Below, piece after piece: positions 32,689 to 39,211 of a DNA stretch of 39,211 nt (its first letter is position 1; each line of letters starts with the position of its first letter). A model generated the notes under the pieces. That model ran no database searches, had not been told where the DNA came from, and saw only the letters and a program-made list of their open reading frames with translations. The DNA comes from Abyssibacter sp. GTDB lineage: Bacteria; Pseudomonadota; Gammaproteobacteria; Nevskiales; OUC007. The DNA lies in NCBI GenBank assembly GCA_023146115.1, contig JAGLCS010000128.1:1-39211 (forward strand), written 5' to 3'. Made by a program: the position numbers and the translations under genes.

Positions 32689-33252
32689 TTAGATCTTGCC
32701 GACCAGGTCCAGGGACGGGGTCAGCGTCTTTTCGCCTTCTTTCCACTTGGCCGGGCAGACTTCGCCAGGATGGGCGGCCACGTACTGGGCAGCCTTGACC
32801 TTGCGCAGCAGCTCTTCGGCGTTGCGGCCGATGCCGTTGTCGTGGATTTCACAGAGCTTGATCTCGCCGTCCGGGTTGACCAGGAAGGTGCCGCGCAGGG
32901 CGATGCCTTCTTCTTCGATCATGACCTGGAAGGCGCGAGCCAACTGGCCCGTCGGATCGCCGATCAGCGGGTACTTGACCTTGCCGATGGCTTCGGAGGT
33001 GTCGTGCCATGCCTTGTGCGCGAAATGGGTGTCACAGGACACGCCGTAGATCTCGACGCCAATGGCCTTGAACTGGTCGTAAAGGTCAGCGAGGTCTTCC
33101 AGCTCCGTCGGGCAGACGAAGGTGAAGTCGGCCGGGTAGAACACGATCGCCGACCACTGGCCCTTGAACGTGTCTTCACTGACATCAATGAACTCGCCTG
33201 CCTGGAATGCGGTGGCCTTGAACGGCTGCACCGAAGTATTGATCAGGGACAT
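32689..33252 (-). CDS. ahpC: Alkyl hydroperoxide reductase subunit C (2-Cys peroxiredoxin)
   Basis: AhpC reduces H2O2, organic peroxides and peroxynitrite in the cytoplasm and is recycled by AhpF. The 187-residue protein is the standard AhpC length and has the peroxidatic Cys in FYPADFTFVCPTE (about residue 47), the resolving Cys in HPGEVCPAKW (about 166), the MSLINTSVQPFKATAF start and the DNGIGRN segment typical of bacterial AhpC. AAGGAG precedes the ATG at good spacing. It is the first gene of ahpC-ahpF and is read from a promoter region with an OxyR-like site. Confidence 0.98.
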   Translation of the reverse strand: MSLINTSVQPFKATAFQAGEFIDVSEDTFKGQWSAIVFYPADFTFVCPTELEDLADLYDQFKAIGVEIYGVSCDTHFAHKAWHDTSEAIGKVKYPLIGDPTGQLARAFQVMIEEEGIALRGTFLVNPDGEIKLCEIHDNGIGRNAEELLRKVKAAQYVAAHPGEVCPAKWKEGEKTLTPSLDLVGKI

Positions 33253-33557
33253 TCCTCTCTCCTTATTGCGTGGGTGTTCCTTAAGCGGAAGCGAACGCTA
33301 CAAAGCCACGAGCAATAGAGCAAGACAATCGTTTTTATGGATGTCATTATATTTATGCATCAAGCGGAAGCGATTGATCTGGCGGCTTTTTTGGCCTCGT
33401 TGCCGGGGCTATCAGCCGGATGAACGGCGGACTAGCAGCCTCCGTCGAGACAAACCATTGCGCGCTTGCGCATCCATCATGGCTTCGGGCCTGACACTTT
33501 TGGTGCCGGCTGCGTCTACCGGGTGAATCGACTATTCACTGGAACAGGAGCAGCACC
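33253..33557. other. Divergent regulatory region between ahpC and the VWA gene (305 bp)
   Basis: No gene is seen. The segment 33310-33360 is AT-rich and holds the OxyR-like site. A 12-bp direct repeat AAGCGGAAGCGA occurs at 33283-33294 and again at 33362-33373, bracketing that site. Close to the VWA gene, GTGAAT-cgact-ATTCAC (33523-33539) is a perfect inverted repeat just before its ribosome binding site and may be an operator. Confidence 0.55.
33315..33351 (-). promoter_or_regulatory. OxyR-like binding site upstream of ahpC
   Basis: The OxyR consensus is four tetramers, ATAG-CTAT-ATAG-CTAT, each 7 bp apart. Here ATAG (33315), CAAT (33326), ATGG (33337) and TATA (33348) occur at exactly that 7-bp spacing; the first three fit 10 of 12 bases and the fourth is poor. 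A site 60-100 bp before ahpC, with oxyR in the same window, is what established OxyR biology predicts. Confidence 0.45.
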
Positions 33558-35333
33558 ATGAAATCACGGGTCGCAGGGAGCTTGATGTTGAGCATGGCCG
33601 TCGCGGTCGGACTGGCGGCCTGTGCCGGCGGGGGGGATCGCCAGACGCTAGCGGACCAAGAGCCGGTGCAAGAGCCGGCCACCACTTCGTCGGATCGGGC
33701 GAGCAATGCGACAGTGGCGCAGCCTCCGGCCGACGCTGGGGCCGCGATGGCGCAGGCGGCCAGCCCGAAACAGGCGATGCGATCCGCCCTGTTCGCTCGG
33801 GAGAACATGGCGAGCATGATGCTGCCGCCGCGCATGCCGCCGGCCGCGCCATTCAACCGGGAAGGCTACGAGGCCATCACCGAGAACCGCTTTCACGACC
33901 CGCAGGTCACGCCGTTGTCGACCTTCGGCCTGGATGTGGACACGGCGTCCTATACCAACCTGCGACGCCTGCTCAACGCCGGGCAGACGCCCCCGATCGA
34001 TGCCGTGCGCATTGAGGAACTGGTGAACTACTTCGACTACAGCGAGTTGCCGGTCAGCGGGCGGCACCCGATTCGCCTACGCACGGAGCTGACGGAGGCC
34101 CCCTGGGCTGATGGGCATTTGCTGGCCATGGTGCAGGTGGCCGCACACGCGCCGAAACCGGCGCAGGCACTTCCGAATCGTCTGGTCTTTCTGATCGATA
34201 CCTCCGGCTCCATGCAGGCGCCGGACAAGCTGCCCATGCTGCAGCGCGCTTTCCGTCAGCTCACCGAACAGTTGGGCCCGGAGGATTCGGTTGCGATCGT
34301 GACCTATGCCGGCAACGCCGGCGTCGCATTGCCGGCCACGAGAGGGGATCAGAAGTCCAAGCTCTATGAGGCCATTGGCCGCATGCAGGCAGGAGGCTCG
34401 ACGGCTGGCGCACGCGGCATCGAGCTGGCCTACCAGATCGCGCAGCAACAGTTCGATGCCGAGGCCAACAACCGAGTGATTCTGGCCACAGACGGTGACT
34501 TCAACGTGGGCGCCTCCAGCCAGGGCGAGCTGGTGCGGTTGATCGAACAGCGACGCGACCAGGGCATCTACCTGACCGTGCTGGGTTTCGGCACCGGCAA
34601 CTATCAGGACGGCCGCATGCATCGCCTGGCCGATCATGGTGACGGCAACTACTACTACATCGACACGGATCTGGAGGCGCGGCGGGTGTTGGTCGACAAG
34701 CTCCAGGGCACGCTGGTGACCGTCGCCAAGGACGTCAAGCTGCAGGTGGAGTTCAATCCACAGCGTGTCGCCCAGTACCGGCTGCTCGGCTACGAGACGC
34801 GGGCGCTCGCCGCCGAGGACTTCAAGGACGACCGCAAGGACGCCGGTGACGTCGGCGCCGGCCAGCGGGTGACGGCCTTGTACGAGATCGTGCCGGTGGG
34901 CGCGCAGACCGGCGCCCCTGACGCACTGCGCTACCAGACCCGTAAGCCGACCCCCGCGAGCCAGCGCAAGGACGAATGGATGCTGGTCAAGGCGCGCTAC
35001 AAGCAGCCGGATGGCGGGGCCAGCACCGAGTTGCGTAACGTCGTGGAGGCGGATGTCACCGCACTTGCCCAAGCATCGGCGGATCTGCAATGGGCCGCTG
35101 CAGTCGCTGAGTTCGGTCTGGTGATGCGCAAGTCCGAACACGCCGCCGACGCCAGCTTTGCCGATGTGCTGCGCCGGTCGGAGCGCCTTGCGCAGCGCAT
35201 CGATGACCCTGCCCGGGACGAGTTTGTCGGGCTGGTTCGCCAGGCCAACCTGCTGGCCAAAGCGCCGGAACCGCTCCGCATGGGCCGGGACTATCAGCCG
35301 GCACATCAGACCACCGCGCGGGTTCAGGAATAA
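33558..35333 (+). CDS. YfbK-type von Willebrand factor A domain lipoprotein
   Basis: This 591-residue protein has a lipoprotein signal (MKSRVAGSLMLSMAVAVGLAACAGG, lipobox LAAC), a low-complexity Ala/Pro-rich linker, the VWA-N domain (about 105-195: NRFHDPQVTPLSTFGLDVDTASYTNLRRLLNAG), the VWA domain (about 210-390) with an intact MIDAS motif DTSGSM and the ATDGDFNVG segment, and a C-terminal DUF3520 domain (about 400-580). It matches E. coli YfbK in layout; such proteins bind ligands in a metal-dependent way, mostly with unknown targets. AGGAG precedes the ATG. It is followed by an anti-sigma-like and an ECF sigma gene, a frequent neighbourhood for this family, which suggests a cell-envelope signalling role. 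Confidence 0.92.
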   Translation: MKSRVAGSLMLSMAVAVGLAACAGGGDRQTLADQEPVQEPATTSSDRASNATVAQPPADAGAAMAQAASPKQAMRSALFARENMASMMLPPRMPPAAPFNREGYEAITENRFHDPQVTPLSTFGLDVDTASYTNLRRLLNAGQTPPIDAVRIEELVNYFDYSELPVSGRHPIRLRTELTEAPWADGHLLAMVQVAAHAPKPAQALPNRLVFLIDTSGSMQAPDKLPMLQRAFRQLTEQLGPEDSVAIVTYAGNAGVALPATRGDQKSKLYEAIGRMQAGGSTAGARGIELAYQIAQQQFDAEANNRVILATDGDFNVGASSQGELVRLIEQRRDQGIYLTVLGFGTGNYQDGRMHRLADHGDGNYYYIDTDLEARRVLVDKLQGTLVTVAKDVKLQVEFNPQRVAQYRLLGYETRALAAEDFKDDRKDAGDVGAGQRVTALYEIVPVGAQTGAPDALRYQTRKPTPASQRKDEWMLVKARYKQPDGGASTELRNVVEADVTALAQASADLQWAAAVAEFGLVMRKSEHAADASFADVLRRSERLAQRIDDPARDEFVGLVRQANLLAKAPEPLRMGRDYQPAHQTTARVQE

Positions 35334-35409
35334 CCAAACCGCACTCCTCGCGCCTTGCCTGGCCTGTTTTGAGGCAGCAACTTGGTGGTGTGACCAGATC
35401 AGTGTTCCC
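35332..35409. mobile_element. MITE-like repeat, copy 3 (right-end fragment)
   Basis: About 78 bp match the right end of copy 2 (CTCGCGCCTTGCCTGGCCTG..., CAACTTGG.GG.GTG, AGATCAGTGTT.CCCTAG) with a few substitutions. The left half is missing. The outer CTAG tetranucleotide is at 35410-35413. The element start coincides with the VWA stop codon: copy 2 has ATGACCAAAC where this copy has ATAACCAAAC, so the stop may come from the element. The anti-sigma-like gene begins 6 bp after the CTAG. Confidence 0.75.
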
Positions 35410-35419
35410 CTAGTTCTCC

Positions 35420-36256
35420 ATGGCAGATGACATCGACAATTGGCTGGACCAGCTGGCGGGCCGCGCGGCCACCGGCCTAGAGCACCCGTTGGACCAGGCC
35501 CTGGTGAGCGCACTGCACGCTGAGTCGGCGCCCATGGGCGATGACCTGGGTTTGCGACGGCTGCACCGCCGCCTCGAAGCCGAGGGACTGCTCAACGCCA
35601 AAGACAAGGTTCGGCGTTCGCCGCGATGGCTGGCCGTTGCGGCCTCGCTGATGGTCGCGGTGTCGCTGGGCTGGTGGATGTTGCCGGAACAGGCGCTGCA
35701 TGAATTTGGCGATACGCCGAACGCCGCGTCCAGGGCAGGCGAGGCCGCCGATAGTCGGCCCATGTCCGCGGAAGACCGCGCGCCGGAACCGGTGATCGCT
35801 GCGCCTGCGCCACCGCCGCCAGCCGAAGCGGTGCAGCGCTCGTCGAGAGAGCCGGTCACGGCGCCGGCCATACCGTCGCCCAGTCGTGAGGCGCAAGCAG
35901 CCGCCGACGCGGCCGTGCAGGATTTCGCCGAGCAGCAGGCGATGCGCGAGCGGCGGGCCGTGGCGAAGTCGAACGCCGCGGCGCAAAGCGCATTCGCCGC
36001 CACGCCACCGGTGGCGCTGTTGCCGCAGGAGGCCGGAAATAACCTAGCCGACCTCAGTGAGCGCCTGAACGCTTTGGAGGGCGTCCGGGCGGTAGCCTGG
36101 CCGCCCAGCCGTGGCGACGGTCTGCAGGTGAGCTGGGCCGATGCCGCGGCCAGGGCGCGGTTGATCGCGGCACTGCCCCCCGGGACCGAGCCGCTGCCCG
36201 CGGCTGACAGCGGCCAGGTGCTCCTGCGCCGGCCCGGCAGCGGGGCCGTTCAATGA
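35420..36256 (+). CDS. Single-pass membrane protein, putative anti-sigma factor
   Basis: This 278-residue protein has a helical, mainly acidic N-terminal cytoplasmic part (MADDIDNWLDQLAG...LRRLHRRLEAEGLL, 1-65), one membrane segment (WLAVAASLMVAVSLGWWML, about 69-88) and a long Ala/Pro-rich periplasmic region (PAPPPPAEAVQ...) that ends in a small folded segment. This topology, directly before an overlapping ECF sigma gene, is that of a membrane anti-sigma factor; no classic HxxxCxxC zinc motif is visible, so the assignment rests on topology and context. No Shine-Dalgarno sequence is seen before the ATG, where repeat copy 3 ends. Confidence 0.65.
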   Translation: MADDIDNWLDQLAGRAATGLEHPLDQALVSALHAESAPMGDDLGLRRLHRRLEAEGLLNAKDKVRRSPRWLAVAASLMVAVSLGWWMLPEQALHEFGDTPNAASRAGEAADSRPMSAEDRAPEPVIAAPAPPPPAEAVQRSSREPVTAPAIPSPSREAQAAADAAVQDFAEQQAMRERRAVAKSNAAAQSAFAATPPVALLPQEAGNNLADLSERLNALEGVRAVAWPPSRGDGLQVSWADAAARARLIAALPPGTEPLPAADSGQVLLRRPGSGAVQ

Positions 36257-36822
36257 CGGTGCCGGAGGCCGAGTGGTTACAGCAGATCGCAGCCGGTGGG
36301 GAGTCGCGTCGCGAGGCCGTGTCCGCCTTGTACCGGCATTACGCCGCGCGGTTCCGTGGCTACTTCCAGCGTCGTGGCGCGAGTCCTGCGGATGCCGAGG
36401 AGCTGTGCCAGGACAGTTTTGTTCGATTGGTGCGAGCCCTGGACCGGGGCACACGGGTGGAACAGCCCAGGGCCTGGATCTGGTCGGTGGCCCAGTCTCA
36501 ATGGCTGGATTGGCGGCGCGGCGCAGGGCCGGATACCGAGGACATCGCCGACTGGGAGGCCGCCCAATCGCAGGATGACCCGGCCGACCGCAGCCTGCAC
36601 CTGGACGATTGTGTGCGCCGACAATTCGCCGCCTACTCGGCCGCATACCCGGTCGGAGCGCAGGCCCTGCTGTGGGCCAGTGTTGAGCAGTTCACCGCGC
36701 CGGAAATCGGTGAGTTGCTGGGACGTACCCCGGGTGCGACGCGTCAGTTCCTCAGCGAGGCGCGTAAGCGTGTACGTGGCTACCTGGCCGTTTGCCAGGA
36801 GTGGTTGGACGATTCCAGTTGA
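36253..36822 (+). CDS. ECF-family RNA polymerase sigma factor
   Basis: This 189-residue protein has sigma region 2 (ALYRHYAARFRGYFQRRGASPADAEELCQDSFVRLVRALD...PRAWIWSVAQSQWLDWRR, about 25-95) and region 4 (LLWASVEQFTAPEIGELLGRTPGATRQFLSEARKRVRGYL, about 135-180, a helix-turn-helix for -35 recognition) and lacks regions 1 and 3, as in ECF sigma factors. The ATG overlaps the stop of the preceding gene in ATGA. The order anti-sigma before sigma is the reverse of the common one. The last 43 bp overlap the convergent GGDEF/EAL gene. Its regulon and stimulus are unknown; an envelope or surface signal is likely from the neighbours. Confidence 0.87.
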   Translation: MTVPEAEWLQQIAAGGESRREAVSALYRHYAARFRGYFQRRGASPADAEELCQDSFVRLVRALDRGTRVEQPRAWIWSVAQSQWLDWRRGAGPDTEDIADWEAAQSQDDPADRSLHLDDCVRRQFAAYSAAYPVGAQALLWASVEQFTAPEIGELLGRTPGATRQFLSEARKRVRGYLAVCQEWLDDSS

Positions 36823-39211
36823 TCCAGTGCTGCCGCGAGGTTTGCGGCGTTTTGAAATAGCTGGCCTTGCCGAAAATCCACACCGATTTGCTGGACTGCC
36901 GTGTCGATGGCGGCGGTCTCGACAAACTCGGCGATGGTGCGCACGCCGAGCAGCTTGGCGATGCCGTCGATGGCGGCGACCAGATCGCGGCTGGCCTGAT
37001 CGGACAGCATGTCCCGGACGAAACTACCGTCGATCTTGACCAGGTCGCAGGGTAAGGACTTCAGGTAGTGGAACGACGCCAGGCCGCTGCCGAAGTCATC
37101 GATTGCAACGCGGCAGCCATGGCTTCGCAGCTGGCGTACAAAGTCGATGGCCCGATCCAGGTTGGAGATGGTCGCGGTCTCCGTGATCTCGAAGCAAAGC
37201 TTGTGCGCCGGTACGCGGCTGCCGCTAACGAGCGAAAGCACCTCGCTGGCGAATCCGCCGTGGCCAAGGCTTTGCCCGGACACATTGATCGAGACGAATT
37301 CCAGTGCTGCAATCCTGCTCAGGTTGGCTTCCAGATCGCGCAACGCCAGTCGCAGTACATGGAGGTCCACGTCCGGTGCCAGGCCGTAACGCTCGGCGGC
37401 CGCAATCAGGTCGCCGGTGTCCACAGCCGGTGCATCCGTTGGTCGTTGTATGCGCAGCAGCATTTCCAGACCGACAACACGGTCCGTGGCCGTGGCGACG
37501 ATGGGCTCGCAGGCCAGATGGATCGCATCGTCAGCCATGGCGTTGCGGATCAGGCCGGCCCAATGCATTTGTGTTCGGCGGCGACGGTTGCTGATGTCGG
37601 ATGCGTCGTAGACGCGCACCGAGCCCGGTCCATCCTTGCGGGAAACATCGCTGGCGACATCCGCCCGCCGCAGCACTTCTTCAGCCGTGATGTCCTGTTC
37701 GCCAATGCCGACCATGCCGATGTAGCAGCTGAGCTTGAAGGCGTGCTCGCCGACGGTGATCGAGGAACCGGACAGCGCTGCCAGCAAGCCATCGGTGACA
37801 CGTGTGGCCTCGTCGAGCGGGCAGTACTCCATGAGAATGCCGAACTCGTCACCACCGAGCCGCGCCACGATGTCGCGCGCGCGGGTGTACTGGCGCAGCA
37901 CGGCAGCGAACTGCTGCAACACCGCATCGCCGATCTCGTGTCCGGCCGAATCGTTGATCAGCTTGAAGTTGCACAAGTCCAGGCGGACCAACACGTGCTG
38001 GGTGCCGGGCTTGCGCACGCCGCGCAGAATGCGCCGCAGAATGGCGTCGAATTCGCGGCGATTGACCAGACCCGTCAGTCCATCGTGGGTGGCATGGAAC
38101 TCGAGTTGCTGCGATAGGCGCCGTTCTGTCGTCAGGTCCTGGCACTGCACAACCAGCGTCCGTGCGCCGTGCGAATCGACCGCACGCACCACGCATCGTG
38201 CCCATAGCGGCTCGCGGCCGGTGCCGGCGAACCGGATATCCCACTGTCTGACCTCGCCGGAATCCAGTGCTGCGCGCAGCACCGCGCGGGTTTGTGCAGG
38301 GCGTGTGCCGAGCGTGGTGAAATCCACCCCTATCAAGGTGTCCGGCGAGCGCCCAAGCTGCCCTGCGCCAAAGGCATTGATGGACTCGATACGCAGGTCC
38401 GCCGTCAGCGAGAAAGCCATGGATGGGCTTTGTTCATAAAGCCTGCGATAGTGCGCTTCGTTGCGGCGCAGTTCGGCCTGCGCCTCGTCCGCCTGCTCGA
38501 GCTTGCGTTGCAGCGCCACGTTTACGGACGAGAGGTCCTCATTGAGCGCCTGCAAAGCAACGCGGCTCGATTCGACCTCTTTGTGACGGCGGCTGGCTTC
38601 GTCGGACAGGTTCCGTAGCGATGCCTCCATCGATTCGAGTTGCTCCGCCGAGCTTTGCAGTGCCTCATGCGCAGCCCTTAATTCCTGCTCTAGCGCGACG
38701 ATGGTGCTATCCGGCTCGGGTGTCGGTTCGCCCCCCGCAGTTGCGACCACACCGGTCTGCAAGCTGACGAGGCATAACGGTTCGGGAACCGTCGGGTAAG
38801 CGAGCGGACTTGCCGTGATCTGCAACGGCTGCACGGTGGGTTCCAACAGACGGGCGGGCATGATCACCGTGGTCTGCTCCGAGAGTGCGCGGCGAACGGC
38901 CTCACGCAGCTTGGCGCGCAACCCACGGCGGGCCAGCGTGAGCAGATTCTGCCTGGCCGAAGCAGCACAGGGCTGCAAATACGTGTCGACCTGGCCAAAG
39001 CGTTCGACTACATCAAATCCGCCGGTGACCACCAGCGACGCAGGAACAAACCGTTCTTGTAACAGCCCCTGCACATAAGGCGCCAACATGTCGGAACCTG
39101 ACGGCGTTTGCGGACTGGGCGGCCCCTGTAGCGGCGGGCGCAGTGCCCGCAGGCTGGTGCGTTCGAACAATGTCGCGCCCTGCACACGCTGATAGATGCT
39201 GGCGCTGGCGT
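36780..39211 (-). CDS. Hybrid CheR-linker/PAS/GGDEF/EAL signalling protein, C-terminal part (5' truncated by window edge)
   Basis: The frame is open to the window end, so only the last ~809 residues are seen. The N-terminal ~150 visible residues (IYQRVQGATLFERTS; LLQERFVPASLVVTGGFDVVERFGQVDTYLQP; NLLTLARRGLRAKLREAVRRAL) match the segment that follows CheR in CheB-CheR fusion proteins. Then come a long coiled coil (about 165-245), a PAS domain (SPSMAFSLTADLRIESINAFGAGQLGRSPDTLIG), a GGDEF domain with intact RLGGDEFGIL, and an EAL domain in which EAL reads EML, with INVSGQSL, EITET and IDDFGSGLASFHYLK retained. The protein could both make and break cyclic di-GMP. A CheB-CheR start is inferred, as it lies outside the window. 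Confidence 0.85.
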   Translation of the reverse strand, partial: ASASIYQRVQGATLFERTSLRALRPPLQGPPSPQTPSGSDMLAPYVQGLLQERFVPASLVVTGGFDVVERFGQVDTYLQPCAASARQNLLTLARRGLRAKLREAVRRALSEQTTVIMPARLLEPTVQPLQITASPLAYPTVPEPLCLVSLQTGVVATAGGEPTPEPDSTIVALEQELRAAHEALQSSAEQLESMEASLRNLSDEASRRHKEVESSRVALQALNEDLSSVNVALQRKLEQADEAQAELRRNEAHYRRLYEQSPSMAFSLTADLRIESINAFGAGQLGRSPDTLIGVDFTTLGTRPAQTRAVLRAALDSGEVRQWDIRFAGTGREPLWARCVVRAVDSHGARTLVVQCQDLTTERRLSQQLEFHATHDGLTGLVNRREFDAILRRILRGVRKPGTQHVLVRLDLCNFKLINDSAGHEIGDAVLQQFAAVLRQYTRARDIVARLGGDEFGILMEYCPLDEATRVTDGLLAALSGSSITVGEHAFKLSCYIGMVGIGEQDITAEEVLRRADVASDVSRKDGPGSVRVYDASDISNRRRRTQMHWAGLIRNAMADDAIHLACEPIVATATDRVVGLEMLLRIQRPTDAPAVDTGDLIAAAERYGLAPDVDLHVLRLALRDLEANLSRIAALEFVSINVSGQSLGHGGFASEVLSLVSGSRVPAHKLCFEITETATISNLDRAIDFVRQLRSHGCRVAIDDFGSGLASFHYLKSLPCDLVKIDGSFVRDMLSDQASRDLVAAIDGIAKLLGVRTIAEFVETAAIDTAVQQIGVDFRQGQLFQNAANLAAALDQLESSNHSWQTAR

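Noticed and set aside
34077-35513. 478-residue minus-strand ORF over the VWA gene
   Set aside because: The plus-strand VWA protein has a signal peptide, MIDAS and domain order; the antisense frame has none and crosses repeat copy 3.
1-39211. CRISPR arrays, tRNA or rRNA genes, prophage or restriction-type defence genes
   Set aside because: No regularly spaced identical repeats, no cloverleaf-like segment with a conserved T-loop, and no integrase, Cas, phage structural or restriction-modification motifs were found on reading both strands.

Overview
The window (39,211 bp, clearly GC-rich) looks like chromosomal DNA of a gammaproteobacterium. The block def-fmt-rsmB-trkA-trkH facing lysM-dprA-smg-topA-tsaC-hemF is a classic gammaproteobacterial arrangement. 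The OxyR/AhpCF pair, the APH-type homoserine kinase, the zinc-finger-less TopA and the TonB-dependent receptor fit a Xanthomonadales/Nevskiales/Chromatiales-like environmental lineage; the family cannot be fixed from sequence alone.

Layout, left to right. (1) 1-4.7 kb, plus strand: 3' end of spoT, ridA, recG, a YghU-type glutathione transferase and a small secreted protein. (2) 4.8-12.6 kb, minus strand: lysM lipoprotein-dprA-smg-topA-tsaC-hemF-oxyR, tightly packed, with 4-8 bp overlaps at topA/tsaC and tsaC/hemF. (3) 12.7-20.6 kb, plus strand: def-fmt-rsmB-trkA-[repeat]-trkH-TPR protein-thrB-GST. (4) 20.6-22.6 kb, minus strand: an OmpA-like outer-membrane protein and a Ca-style Asp/Gly-rich lipoprotein. 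(5) 22.6-30.5 kb: a PhoX-like Tat lipoprotein behind a good Pho box, a convergent TonB-dependent receptor, then an overlapping exported redox operon (cytochrome c5-like lipoprotein, aldonolactone-oxidase-type flavoprotein, PLP barrel enzyme). (6) 30.3-33.3 kb: two small unknown proteins, then ahpC-ahpF with hairpins and an OxyR-like promoter site. (7) 33.5-36.8 kb: a YfbK-type VWA lipoprotein, a membrane anti-sigma-like protein and an ECF sigma factor. (8) 36.8 kb to the edge: the C-terminal part of a CheR-linker/PAS/GGDEF/EAL protein on the minus strand.

The most distinctive non-coding feature is a small dispersed repeat present three times (640-766, 17014-17276 and a 3' fragment at 35332-35409). 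It has GGAAACACTGATCTA terminal inverted repeats and nested internal inverted repeats, and it is bounded by CTAA/CTAG tetranucleotides. This is the signature expected of a non-autonomous element mobilised by an IS5-group transposase (YTAR target). Two copies end 0-6 bp before a start codon (trkH and the anti-sigma-like gene) and leave these genes without a visible Shine-Dalgarno sequence.

How the genes act together: the left and middle parts are housekeeping (stringent response, DNA repair and topology, translation initiation and N-terminal processing, tRNA/rRNA modification, potassium uptake). The right half is accessory: phosphate-starvation-linked surface functions, periplasmic oxidation feeding electrons to a c-type cytochrome, peroxide defence by AhpCF (its regulator OxyR is encoded 25 kb away in the same window) and an envelope-signalling cassette. 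All function statements rest on motif recognition by eye; no database search was run.
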